Source: JAOSJL01 sp963704035 (GTDB lineage Bacteria; Actinomycetota; Acidimicrobiia; IMCC26256; JAOSJL01). From it: a DNA stretch of 64,000 nt. Below, piece after piece: positions 55,753 to 63,823 of the stretch; positions within the stretch are counted from its first letter, which is position 1; every line of letters begins with the position of its first letter. The notes beneath the pieces were generated by a model. The model was not told where the DNA came from, made no database searches, and saw only the letters and a list, made by a program, of their open reading frames with translations. The DNA is taken from assembly GCA_963704035.1 (NCBI GenBank), contig CAVPGR010000004.1:620001-684000 (forward strand), read 5' to 3'. The translations under genes were made by a program, and so were the position numbers.

Positions 55753-55782
55753 GTGGTTCCTGGGACCACCTACGTTTTGTCT

Positions 55783-55941
55783 CCCTCGCCTCGGCTACAC
55801 ATTGTTCCCCTTGCCTCAGCTCGGGCGGCGCAGGATACCTGCGCCGCCAACCCTCGCCTCGGCTACACATTGTTCCCCTTGCCTCAGCTCGGGCGGCGCA
55901 GGATACCTGCGCCGCCAACCCTCGCCTCGGCTACACATTGT
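55783..55941. repeat. 68-bp direct repeats with 11-bp hairpins
   Basis: Two exact-looking 68-bp copies (55783-55850, 55851-55918) and a 23-bp third part that runs into the last codons and stop of prs. Each full copy has GGCGGCGCAGG-ATA-CCTGCGCCGCC (55824-55848 and 55892-55916), a perfect 11-bp stem with a 3-base loop. On the minus strand the repeats trail the prs stop, so prs mRNA would end in two strong hairpins before rplY. Confidence 0.85.
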
Positions 55942-56914
55942 CTCCCTTGAAGATCTCGGAGACGGAGGTGTCCTCGAAGACGGCGTCGAGGGCGTCGGCC
56001 AGGATCGGGGCCACCGAGAGGATCGTGAGGTTGTCCCAGCGCTTGTCGTCGGGTATCGGTAGCGAGTTCGTGAGGACGATCTCGCGCACGGGCGCCTCTC
56101 GTAGCCGGTCGATCGCCGGTCCCGACAGCACACCGTGACTCGCGGCCACCCAGACCTCGCGGGCACCGCGGTCCACGAGAAGGCTCGCCGCGGCCGTGAT
56201 CGTCCCCGCCGTGTCGATCATGTCGTCGACCAGCACACAACTGCGCCCCTCGACCTCACCGACCACCTCCGTGGCCTCGGCCTCGTTGTGGGTGCCCTTG
56301 GGCCGGCGTTTGTCGATGAACGCCAGCTCCGCCGACACCTCGAACTCGGCGAGGCAGTTGGCGAAACGTCGCGCCAGCTTTCCGCCGCCGGCGTCGGGCG
56401 AGACAACCGTGACGTCGGCGGCGACACGTTCGGCCAGGTACTCGGCAATGGTGGGGACTGCCGTGAGGTGGTCGACCGGCATGTCGAAGAAGCCCTGGAT
56501 CTGTCCTGTGTGCAGGTCGAGGGTGACGACCCGGTCGACGCCGGCTGCCGTGAACAGGTCGGCCAGCAGGCGCGCTGTGATGGGTTCGCGGCCCTCGGCC
56601 TTGCGGTCCTGGCGCGCGTAGCCGTAGAACGGACACACAGCCGTGATGCGCTTCGCCGACGCACGCTTCGCCGCGTCGATCATGATCAGCTGTTCCATGA
56701 TCCGGTCGTTGGTCGGACTGGAGTGGCTCTGGATGATGAACACGTCGGCGCCGCGGATGCTCTCGCCATAGCGGCAGTAGATCTCTCCGTTGGAGAACGT
56801 GGAGAGAACGGCCTCTCCCAGCGGGACCTTCAGGTTCTCGGCGATCTCCTCGGACAGCTCGCGGGTTCCACGCCCGCTGAAGAGCATCAGCCGCTTCTTC
56901 GTGACCAACTCCAT
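55931..56914 (-). CDS. prs: Ribose-phosphate pyrophosphokinase (PRPP synthase)
   Basis: 327 aa from ATG 56914 (GGAGG about 11 bases upstream). LMLFSGRGTRELSEEIAENL, TFSNGEIYCRYGESIRGADVFIIQS, DLHTGQIQGFFDMPVDHL and VLVDDMIDTAGTITAAA (PRPP-binding loop) are all present. It makes PRPP from ribose-5-phosphate and ATP for nucleotide, His and Trp synthesis. Its final codons (GDNV, stop) lie in the third part of the 68-bp repeat. Confidence 0.95.
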   Translation of the reverse strand: MELVTKKRLMLFSGRGTRELSEEIAENLKVPLGEAVLSTFSNGEIYCRYGESIRGADVFIIQSHSSPTNDRIMEQLIMIDAAKRASAKRITAVCPFYGYARQDRKAEGREPITARLLADLFTAAGVDRVVTLDLHTGQIQGFFDMPVDHLTAVPTIAEYLAERVAADVTVVSPDAGGGKLARRFANCLAEFEVSAELAFIDKRRPKGTHNEAEATEVVGEVEGRSCVLVDDMIDTAGTITAAASLLVDRGAREVWVAASHGVLSGPAIDRLREAPVREIVLTNSLPIPDDKRWDNLTILSVAPILADALDAVFEDTSVSEIFKGDNV

Positions 56915-57010
56915 GCCCGCACGCCCCTCCGCGTCCCGCCGCTCCGACCACCTCATCCTCGCACAAGCGCCCCGGTACGGCTCCCAGCGTTCGCTCGGCC
57001 GCGAGGCCCG

Positions 57011-58441
57011 TCAGGCGCCTTTGGTCTCCGAATCCGGCTCCGAGTCCCCGTCCGAACCCGGCTTCGGACGCGGCTCCGACCGGGCAGGCACGCCCTTGGC
57101 CAGATGCCCGGGCGGCACGTCGCGGTTCACGACGGCACCGGCACCGGTACGCGCGTCGTCGCCGAGCTCGACGGGAGCGACCAGAACCGTGTTGCTCCCG
57201 GTGTGGGCGCCGCGCCCTATGCGGGTGCGGTGCTTGGAGGTCCCGTCGTAGTTGGCGGTGATGGTGCCGGCACCGATGTTGGCGCCTTCGCCGACGTCGG
57301 CGTCACCGATGTACGACAGGTGCGGCAGCTTGGCGCCCGCGCCGATCTCGGCATTCTTGGTCTCGACGAAACTGCCGATCTTGGCACCGGCACCCACGCG
57401 GGTACCCGGACGGAGGTGCGCGTAGGGACCGACGGTCACCCGGTCACCGATCTCGCTCTCGAGCACCGTGGACGAGGTGACGGTGGCCTCGGAACCCACG
57501 ACAGTGTCGACGAGGCGACTGTGCGGCCCGATGACCGAGTGGGCCCCGACCACCGTTCGACCCTCGAGGATCGTGCCCGGAAGCAGCCGGACGTCATGCG
57601 CCAGATCGACGGTGACATCGATGTAGGTGGTCGTCGGGTCGACCACGGACACGCCCTCGCGCATCCACGCCTCGTTGATACGCAACCGGAGTCCTGTTTC
57701 GGCGGCCGCCAGCTGGGCCCGGTCGTTGACACCCATGGTCTCGGAAGCGTCGGGCACCTCGACAGCCGCGACACGGTGGCCTGCTTCGCGCAGTACCGCG
57801 AGAGCGTCCGTCAGGTAATACTCGCCCTGGCTGTTCTCGGGACTCAGCCTTCGCAACGCCGGTGCCAGCAGACCCCGTCGGAAGCAGTAGATCGACGTGT
57901 TCACCTCATCGATCGTCAGGGTGAGGGGATCGGCATCGGCGTGTTCAGTGATCTCGGTGAGCACGCCGGCCTCGTCGCGCACGATGCGGCCGTATCCGGT
58001 GGGGTCGTCGACACGTGCGGTGAGCACGGTGGCTGCCGCGTCGGCCTCACGGTGCTCACGTGCCACGGCAGCCAGCGTCTCGGCCCGGAGCAGTGGAGTG
58101 TCGCCGGGGAGGATCAGGAGGTCGTCCTCGCCGTCGAGCTCGTCGCCGAAGGCGGTGAGGGCAACCCCCGCCGCATCGCCCGTGCCCCGCTGCACGTGCT
58201 GTTCCACGTACGTGATCGGCACCTCGGTCGCGGCCTGGTCCTGGGTCGTCTTCGTGACCTGCTCGGCGCCGTGGCCCACCACGACCACGATCCGCTCGAG
58301 GGGCAGCCGGGTCAGGGCGTCGATCACGTGGAGCAGCATCGGGCGGCCACACAACGGATGCAGGACCTTGGGCGTGGCAGAACGCATGCGCGTTCCTTCC
58401 CCGGCGGCCATCACGACGGCGGACAACGGTCGGTAGGTCAT
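57011..58441 (-). CDS. glmU: Bifunctional GlcNAc-1-P uridyltransferase / GlcN-1-P acetyltransferase
   Basis: 476 aa from ATG 58441. The pyrophosphorylase half begins with AVVMAAGEGTRMRS..PKVLHPLCGRPM. The C-terminal half is a left-handed beta helix of hexapeptide repeats (IGPHSRLVDTVVG, VGPYAHLRPGTRVG) with the acetyltransferase segment FVETKNAEIGAGAKLPHLSYIGDADVG. It makes UDP-GlcNAc for peptidoglycan. It is preceded by tRNA-Gln and followed after 96 bp by prs. Confidence 0.95.
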   Translation of the reverse strand: MTYRPLSAVVMAAGEGTRMRSATPKVLHPLCGRPMLLHVIDALTRLPLERIVVVVGHGAEQVTKTTQDQAATEVPITYVEQHVQRGTGDAAGVALTAFGDELDGEDDLLILPGDTPLLRAETLAAVAREHREADAAATVLTARVDDPTGYGRIVRDEAGVLTEITEHADADPLTLTIDEVNTSIYCFRRGLLAPALRRLSPENSQGEYYLTDALAVLREAGHRVAAVEVPDASETMGVNDRAQLAAAETGLRLRINEAWMREGVSVVDPTTTYIDVTVDLAHDVRLLPGTILEGRTVVGAHSVIGPHSRLVDTVVGSEATVTSSTVLESEIGDRVTVGPYAHLRPGTRVGAGAKIGSFVETKNAEIGAGAKLPHLSYIGDADVGEGANIGAGTITANYDGTSKHRTRIGRGAHTGSNTVLVAPVELGDDARTGAGAVVNRDVPPGHLAKGVPARSEPRPKPGSDGDSEPDSETKGA

Positions 58442-58459
58442 CTTCGCTGGTACCTCATG

Positions 58460-58530
58460 CTCGGGGGCGAGGTTTCGAACCTCGACTTGGGACTCCAAAG
58501 GCCCCCGTGCTGCCGTTACACCACCCCCGA
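58460..58530 (-). tRNA. tRNA-Gln (UUG)
   Basis: Acceptor TCGGGGG/CCCCCGA, D-arm GTGTAACGGCAGCAC, anticodon stem GGGGC/GTCCC with loop CTTTGGA (anticodon TTG) and T-arm CGAGGTTCGAAACCTCG. Length is 71 nt to the discriminator G. The full CCA end is not encoded. It lies 18 bases before the glmU start, on the same strand. Confidence 0.95.
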
Positions 58531-58600
58531 CGGTGGGATCGACGATACCCCCTGCCGGAATGTGCCCGGAGCCGCTGCAACCGGTAGGTTGTCGCCCCTC

Positions 58601-58702
58601 ATGGGCTCACTCGTCAAGAAGCGCCGCAAGCGCATGCGCAAGAAGAAGCACAAGAAGCTTCTGAAGAAGACGCGCTGGCAGCGGCGTCAGCAGGGCAAGT
58701 AG
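58601..58702 (+). CDS. Small ribosomal subunit protein bS22 (33 aa, mS38-like)
   Basis: A 33-residue very basic peptide that starts MGSLVKKRRKRMRKKKHKKL and ends RRQQGK, matching in length and pattern the actinobacterial protein (Rv0500B family, AURKAIP1/COX24-like) seen bound to mycobacterial ribosomes (recalled). Fifteen or more of its residues are Lys or Arg. It stands alone on the plus strand and its 3' end overlaps ispE by 16 bp. Confidence 0.9.
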   Translation: MGSLVKKRRKRMRKKKHKKLLKKTRWQRRQQGK

Positions 58703-59664
58703 GGCGCGACCCGCACTCCGGTGCGCGCCGTCGCACCGGCGAACACCCGGGCGTCGAGTACGCCCCGCAGCCTCTCGGCCAACCGATCGGCACTGCGTAT
58801 GTCGTCGGGAAACACCGCGTACCCCGACCCACTGCCCGCGAGCAGCGCGGGCAGACCCGACGCCTCCTCGAGGTGACGCCGAAACCCTGCCAGCCCCTTC
58901 TCGACGTGTTCGGCCGCGGGTTCGAGGTCGTTGCGCAGCTCGGACACGAACCCGGCCAGCCCCGCCGGGGCGGGGACTGTGCGCGTCGCTTGCGGCCCGC
59001 CCAATTCGTCCCACGCAACGAAAACGGCGGGTGTCGACACAGATATCGGTGGGACGGCCACGACGACCGGCAGTGGCGCCGCGAGCTCGACGGGTTCGAG
59101 GATCTCCCCGATGCCCCTCATCCAGGCCGCCCCCGTTCCCGCAACACAGAACGGTACGTCGGCGCCCAGGGTCGCTCCGAGGGTCACGAGGTCGGCGTCG
59201 GAGAGATCGCCACCCGGGAGCTCGCACGCGGCGAGCAGCACGCGGCCCGCCAGGAGGACGGCCGCCGCGTCGGCCGAGCCGCCACCGAGGCCCGCGCCCG
59301 AGGGAATCCTCTTGCGCAGCCAGACCCGGAGCCCCGCGTCTGCACCGCTGTGGCTGAGGAGCGCCTCGGCGGCCCGGATCGCCAGATTCGAGGCATCAGT
59401 GGGCACCGGCACCGTCCCGGGCTCGTCGGCGAGCGCGAGAACGACGCCCGGGGAATCTGCACGTGAGACGACCACCGTGTCATGGGGTTGCCCGACAGAT
59501 ACGGTCAGCGCCTCCAGTTCGTGGTAGCCGTCGGACCGCACACCCTCGACGTGCAACGTGAGGTTGAGCTTGGCGAACGCGGCGGCGCGCACCGCGTCTC
59601 CGCCCACCGCGTCTCCGCCCACCGCGTCTCCGCCCACCGCAGATCCGTCTTCCACTCCGGTCAC
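58687..59664 (-). CDS. ispE: 4-diphosphocytidyl-2-C-methyl-D-erythritol kinase
   Basis: 325 aa. GHMP kinase fold: AFAKLNLTLHVEGVRSDGYHELEALTV carries the catalytic Lys, RKRIPSGAGLGGGSADAAAVL is the ATP-binding loop and LLAGSGSGYAVF the C-terminal loop. It phosphorylates CDP-ME in the MEP isoprenoid pathway. GTG at 59664 overlaps the rsmA stop (GTGA). The N-terminus has three GGDAV repeats from a 15-bp unit, which are not part of the enzyme core. Confidence 0.92.
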   Translation of the reverse strand: MTGVEDGSAVGGDAVGGDAVGGDAVRAAAFAKLNLTLHVEGVRSDGYHELEALTVSVGQPHDTVVVSRADSPGVVLALADEPGTVPVPTDASNLAIRAAEALLSHSGADAGLRVWLRKRIPSGAGLGGGSADAAAVLLAGRVLLAACELPGGDLSDADLVTLGATLGADVPFCVAGTGAAWMRGIGEILEPVELAAPLPVVVAVPPISVSTPAVFVAWDELGGPQATRTVPAPAGLAGFVSELRNDLEPAAEHVEKGLAGFRRHLEEASGLPALLAGSGSGYAVFPDDIRSADRLAERLRGVLDARVFAGATARTGVRVAPYLPC

Positions 59665-60539
59665 GGGGCCTGCTCTCGGGTGACGGTCGCTCCGGCGGCC
59701 TCGGCGAGTGCCGCCCACCGGACGAGGTCCAGTCGCTCCGCCCGTTCGGAGGGATCGATACCGGCGGCGGCGAGGGTCTCACGGGCACGATCGCCCAGCA
59801 ACGGCCGAAGCGCACGCCCCAGTGTCTTGCGCCGCTGAGCAAACCCGGCGCGCACGAGCGCGAACATCGCCGCGGGATCGTCGACCTCCACGGCCGGCGT
59901 ATCGCGTCGGACGAGTCGGACGAGGGCCGATTCCACGTTCGGACGAGGGATGAACACTGTCGGCGGTACCGACCCGACGCGGTCGCAGTGTGCGTAGTAG
60001 TCGATCTTCACGGTGACGGCGCCGTAGGCCTTCGTGCCCGGTTCGGCGGCGAGGCGGTCGGCGACCTCGGACTGCACCATCACGAACAGGCCGGTGACCG
60101 ACGGGGCTTCTTCGAGCACCCGGATGATGATCGGTACCGCCATGTTGTAGGGAAGGTTCGAGATCGCTTTCCACGGTGCGGCGTCACCAGGCCCGACACG
60201 GACGAGCAAGTCCTCGAGGTCGACCTCCAGAGCGTCGCCCTGCTCGATCCGCACACGCGAGGAGTCGCCGAGGGCATCGGTGAGGACGGGGAGCAGGTGG
60301 CGGTCGAGCTCGAGTGCCAATACCTCCGCACGCGCCTCAACGAGGGCGACGGTGAGCGAGCCCACTCCCGGACCGATCTCGACGATCCGGTCACCCGGTG
60401 CCACCCCGGCCTCGCGCACGATCCGTTTCGCCGTGTTGGGATCGGCGAGAAAGTGCTGGCCGAGCGCCCGGCTCGGGCTGACCCCGTGCTCCGCGCAGAG
60501 ACTCCTGATCCGGGTCGGCGTGAGCCCTGCGTTCACCAC
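59661..60539 (-). CDS. rsmA: 16S rRNA A1518/A1519 dimethyltransferase
   Basis: 292 aa. GQHFLADPNTAKRIVREAG opens the protein, IVEIGPGVGSLTVALVEA binds AdoMet, and ISNLPYNMAVPIII is the NLPY catalytic motif. It dimethylates the two adjacent adenines of helix 45. It overlaps tatD by 7 bp and ispE by 4 bp, so the four genes from metG to ispE form one operon. The rpfB gene that separates tatD and rsmA in mycobacteria is absent here. Confidence 0.95.
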   Translation of the reverse strand: MVNAGLTPTRIRSLCAEHGVSPSRALGQHFLADPNTAKRIVREAGVAPGDRIVEIGPGVGSLTVALVEARAEVLALELDRHLLPVLTDALGDSSRVRIEQGDALEVDLEDLLVRVGPGDAAPWKAISNLPYNMAVPIIIRVLEEAPSVTGLFVMVQSEVADRLAAEPGTKAYGAVTVKIDYYAHCDRVGSVPPTVFIPRPNVESALVRLVRRDTPAVEVDDPAAMFALVRAGFAQRRKTLGRALRPLLGDRARETLAAAGIDPSERAERLDLVRWAALAEAAGATVTREQAP

Positions 60540-61339
60540 TGGTGCGGCCCGTCGGCGTCGAACGACGCCGCAAGCCGGAACACGTCGGCGGTGAGCTCAC
60601 GCGTCGCCTGCGCGACCTCGTCGATGCTGCGTCCGGTCGCCTCCGCCAGCGCGGCACCCACGTGCGGCACGTTCGCGGGCTCGTTGGTGCGACCCCGCAG
60701 CGGAACGGGCGCCAGGTAGGGGGAGTCGGTCTCCACGAGCATCCGGTCGGGCGGAACGAGGGCGGCCGCGGCGCGGACGTCGCCCGCGCTCGAGAAGGTG
60801 ACCACGCCGGAGAAGGAGAGGAACGCTCCCCGGTCGAGGGCCCCACGCGCTTCGTCGGGCCCGCCGGTGAAGCAGTGAAAGACGGTGCGCGGCGGAACTC
60901 CCTCGTCGTCGAGGATTCGGAAGGTGTCGTCCCAGGCTTCCCGCGAGTGGACGACGAGTGCCAGATCGAAGCGGTGCGCGAGCCGAATCTGCCAACGGAA
61001 GGCTGTTTCCTGCTCGCTGGGTGGTGAGTGGTTGTAGTGGAAGTCGAGGCCGGCCTCGCCGACGGCCACGACCTCCGGGGCGTGGAGCAGCGACTCGAGC
61101 ATCTCGGCCTCGACGGCCAGCTTGGATGCCTCGTGAGGGTGCAACCCGGCGGTGGCCCACACGCCACGGCGGGGATCGGCGAGGTCGAGGATGGCTCGAG
61201 AGGTCTCGAGATCGGTTCCCACCGTGATCATCCCGGTGACACCCGCCTCACGTGCGCGACTGAGCACGGCGTCGGTCGGCTCGTCGAGCGAGGTGAGATG
61301 GCAATGGCTGTCGAACCATCCGCCGGTAGGCAGCGTCAC
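60533..61339 (-). CDS. tatD: TatD family metal-dependent hydrolase (DNase)
   Basis: 268 aa. WFDSHCHLTS is the HxH metal site. GLHPHE, VGEAGLDFHY, VVHSREAW, VFHCFTGG and LVETDSPYLAP complete the TatD set. It is a 3'-5' exonuclease and metallohydrolase linked to DNA repair and quality control. GTG start overlaps the metG stop (GTGA). Confidence 0.93.
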   Translation of the reverse strand: MTLPTGGWFDSHCHLTSLDEPTDAVLSRAREAGVTGMITVGTDLETSRAILDLADPRRGVWATAGLHPHEASKLAVEAEMLESLLHAPEVVAVGEAGLDFHYNHSPPSEQETAFRWQIRLAHRFDLALVVHSREAWDDTFRILDDEGVPPRTVFHCFTGGPDEARGALDRGAFLSFSGVVTFSSAGDVRAAAALVPPDRMLVETDSPYLAPVPLRGRTNEPANVPHVGAALAEATGRSIDEVAQATRELTADVFRLAASFDADGPHQW

Positions 61340-62874
61340 GTCGACGATCCGCCTGAGTCCGTCTCTCGGCGCGGAAAGAGGGGTTTACCCTTTTCGAGGG
61401 AGACACCTGCCGGCATCCCTCCCCAGGCCGCCGCTTCGGGGAGGCGCTGATCCACCGGCGACCCGTGGAGCCCGAGTCGTCGCCAGAGCTCGTCACACGC
61501 ATTCGGGATCAGCGGGGATGCGAGAAGTGCCACACACCGCAACGCCTCGAGTGCGTCACCGAGGACGGCCGCCGCACGGTCGGAGTCTCCTTCCTTGTGC
61601 AGGGTCCACGGCCGCGAGTCCTCGAGATACGCGTTGGTGGCGCCGATCAGATCCCACACCGCGCCAAAGCCCCCCGCGAAATCGAGATTCGTCATCTTCT
61701 CGTCGAGATCGGAGCGTGCGCGGTCGACCTCTGCCACAAGCGTTCCGTTCTCGCGCCCCTCGGGGGAGACACCGTCGCAGTAGTTGACGGCCATCGTGAG
61801 AACACGATTCGCCAGATTGCCGAAGTTGTTCGCGAGATCCGCGTTGTAGCGCTCGACCATCGATTCGTAGCTGAAATCGCCGTCGGGCCCGAACTGCTGG
61901 TCGCGCAGGAAGTGGTAGCGCACCCCGTCGACACCGAAGTCGTCGACGAGATCGCCGGGCGCGATCTGGTTGAGGCTCGTCTTCGACATCTTCTCCCCAC
62001 CCACGAGCAGCCAGCCGTGGGCGAAGACCTGCTCGGGCGGTTTCTCCCCGGCCGACATCAGCATGGCGGGCCAGTACACCGCGTGGAAGCGGAGGATGTC
62101 CTTGCCCACGAGGTGGTGGACGACGGGCCAGTAGCGGTCGAAGCGTTCCCGATCGGCGCCGTAGCCGATGGCGGTGCAGTAGTTCACGAGCGCGTCGGAC
62201 CACACATAGGCGACGTGGTCGGGGTCCCACGGGAGCGGAACGCCCCAGGTGAGCGACTGCCGACTCATCGAAAAGTCACGCAGGCCGCCTCGGATGAAGC
62301 CGAGCACCTCGTTGCGGCGAGTAGCGGGTTGCACGGCGTCGGGATTCTTCTCGTAGTACTCGAGAAGACGGTCCTCGAAGCGCGAGAGCTTGAAGAAGTA
62401 GTTCTCCTCGGTGACGTGTTCCACCGGTCGGTCGTGGATCGGGCAGTTGCCGTCGTCGAGCTCGTCCTCGGTGTAGTAGGCCTCACACGGCACGCAGTAG
62501 AGACCCTCGTAGGTACCGAGCTCGATGTCGCCGGCGTCGTGGATCTTCTGGAGGAATTCGGTGACCGCTGCGTGGTGGCGCGGCTCGGTCGTGCGGATGA
62601 AGTCGGTGGCGGTGATGTCCAGGCCTTCCCATGCCTCCCGGAATCGGGCACTGGTGCGGTCGACCAACTCCTGAGGGGTGACACCCTCCTGCTCGGCCGT
62701 GCGCTGGATCTTCAGGCCGTGCTCGTCGGTGCCCGTGACGAACACGACGTCGTCACCGCACAGACGCCGGTATCGCGCGAGAACGTCGGCGGCCACGGTC
62801 GTGTACGCGTGGCCGATGTGCGGAACGTCGTTGGGGTAGTAGATCGGGGTCGTGACGTAGAAGGGTCGGGCCAC
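61336..62874 (-). CDS. metG: Methionyl-tRNA synthetase
   Basis: 512 aa. FYVTTPIYYPNDVPHIGHAYT carries HIGH, a zinc knuckle follows (CVPCEAYYTEDELDDGNCPIH), and VGGEKMSKTSLNQI carries KMSKS in the KMSKT form. The anticodon domain follows, without the C-terminal dimerisation module. ATG start. It heads the metG - tatD - rsmA - ispE operon. Confidence 0.95.
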   Translation of the reverse strand: MARPFYVTTPIYYPNDVPHIGHAYTTVAADVLARYRRLCGDDVVFVTGTDEHGLKIQRTAEQEGVTPQELVDRTSARFREAWEGLDITATDFIRTTEPRHHAAVTEFLQKIHDAGDIELGTYEGLYCVPCEAYYTEDELDDGNCPIHDRPVEHVTEENYFFKLSRFEDRLLEYYEKNPDAVQPATRRNEVLGFIRGGLRDFSMSRQSLTWGVPLPWDPDHVAYVWSDALVNYCTAIGYGADRERFDRYWPVVHHLVGKDILRFHAVYWPAMLMSAGEKPPEQVFAHGWLLVGGEKMSKTSLNQIAPGDLVDDFGVDGVRYHFLRDQQFGPDGDFSYESMVERYNADLANNFGNLANRVLTMAVNYCDGVSPEGRENGTLVAEVDRARSDLDEKMTNLDFAGGFGAVWDLIGATNAYLEDSRPWTLHKEGDSDRAAAVLGDALEALRCVALLASPLIPNACDELWRRLGLHGSPVDQRLPEAAAWGGMPAGVSLEKGKPLFPRRETDSGGSST

Positions 62875-62989
62875 AGGGATCCTTTTCGTTCTCGGGGAGC
62901 CTCGACGGATGCATGGCTACGATACCGAGCGATGCCCGACATCCCCCGTTCCGATTTCGGACGACACGTCGCGCCGCCCGCATGGGCTT

Positions 62990-63112
62990 GTTCGCCTCGC
63001 CTCGAGGAGAGCGCCCGGCTCACGTCGAACCGTGCGAGGCGAACCAAATGAACGGGACTTCGCCTCGCCCAAAGGTGAGCGCCCGAACCACGGTGAACCG
63101 TGCGAGGCGAAC
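62990..63112. repeat. Two 55-bp dyad elements upstream of the AbrB gene
   Basis: Element 1: GTTCGCCTCGC (62990-63000), 33-nt centre, GCGAGGCGAAC (63034-63044). Element 2: TTCGCCTCGC (63059-63068), 33-nt centre, GCGAGGCGAA (63102-63111). They are 68 bp apart. The second right arm contains GAGG, the likely ribosome site of the AbrB gene, so folding would hide it. The same dyad in slightly different form is repeated seven times after the gene. Confidence 0.85.
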
Positions 63113-63119
63113 GAGATGA
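63048..63119 (+). CDS. Upstream ORF (23 codons) coupled to the AbrB gene
   Basis: ATG at 63048 follows GAGG (63037-63040) of the first dyad and encodes 23 codons, starting MNGTSPRPKV and ending RARRTR. Its TGA (63117-63119) overlaps the AbrB ATG (63116-63118). A start codon with a ribosome site and an exact ATGA overlap suggests translational coupling or a regulatory leader peptide. The peptide may have no function of its own. Confidence 0.4.
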   Translation: MNGTSPRPKVSARTTVNRARRTR

Positions 63120-63358
63120 AATCGATTGGCATGGCGCGCAAAGTCGACCAGTTGGGACGCGTCGTCCTTCCCGCTGAGTTGAGGCGGCTGTTCGACATCC
63201 ACGAGGGCGACTTCCTGGAGATCGAGGTCGACGAAGGCCGTATCGTGCTCACCAAGGTGGAGGAGCGCTGCGTCTTCTGCGGCACCGCCCTCGACCTCGT
63301 CACCTACCGCGACCGCAAGGTCTGCCAGGGGTGCATCGTGCGCCTCGCCGAGAGCTGA
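63116..63358 (+). CDS. AbrB/SpoVT-type DNA-binding protein with CxxC pair
   Basis: 80 aa. Residues 5-50 are a swapped-hairpin AbrB domain (ARKVDQLGRVVLPAELRRLF, IHEGDFLEIEVDEGRIVLTK). CVFCGTALDLVTYRDRKVCQGC at 55-76 is a four-Cys zinc site. AbrB proteins act as dimers or tetramers in transition-state control. The four-Cys tail is not in classical AbrB. The ATG at 63116 is chosen because it overlaps the upstream ORF and has GAGG about nine bases before it. The last codons (VRLAES) lie in the first of seven downstream dyad repeats. Confidence 0.88.
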   Translation: MKSIGMARKVDQLGRVVLPAELRRLFDIHEGDFLEIEVDEGRIVLTKVEERCVFCGTALDLVTYRDRKVCQGCIVRLAES

Positions 63359-63815
63359 GGTCTCCGAGCCGCTGAACCGGTGCGAGGCGCACCAGAGGAA
63401 GAGATCGTGCGCCTCGCCGAGAGCTGAGGTCTCCGAGCCGCTGAACCGGTGCGAGGCGCACCAGAGGAAGAGATCGTGCGCCTCGCCGAGAGCTGAGGTC
63501 TCCGAGCCGCTGAACCGGTGCGAGGCGCACCAGAGGAAGAGATCGTGCGCCTCGCCGAGAGCTGAGGTCTCCGAGCCGCTGAACCGGTGCGAGGCGCACC
63601 AGAGGAAGAGATCGTGCGCCTCGCCGAGAGCTGAGGTCTCCGAGCCGCTGAACCGGTGCGAGGCGCACCAGAGGAAGAGATCGTGCGCCTCGCCGAGAGC
63701 TGAGGTCTCCGAGCCGCTGAACCGGTGCGAGGCGCACCAGAGGAAGAGATCGTGCGCCTCGCCGAGAGCTGAGGTCTCCGAGCCGCTGAACCGGTGCGAG
63801 GCGCACAAGAGGAAG
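63338..63815. repeat. Seven 69-bp tandem repeats after the AbrB gene
   Basis: Copies begin at 63338, 63407, 63476, 63545, 63614, 63683 and 63752, nearly identical. Each contains GTGCGCCTCGC, a 33-nt centre and GCGAGGCGCAC, the same 11-33-11 layout as the two upstream elements. The first left arm is coding sequence of AbrB (VRLA). All seven would form hairpins in RNA. The 465-bp region holds nothing else. Open frames through it on the minus strand are an effect of the 69-bp (3 x 23) period. Confidence 0.93.
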
Positions 63816-63823
63816 ACGCGCCA

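Noticed and set aside
63020..63808. Long minus-strand ORFs with a perfect 23-residue repeat
   Set aside because: They are open only because the 69-bp repeat is a multiple of three and has no stop in those frames. There is no ribosome site, and the DNA is explained by the dyad array.
63338..63815. CRISPR array
   Set aside because: The 69-bp units are repeated as a whole with no unique spacers, and no cas gene is present.
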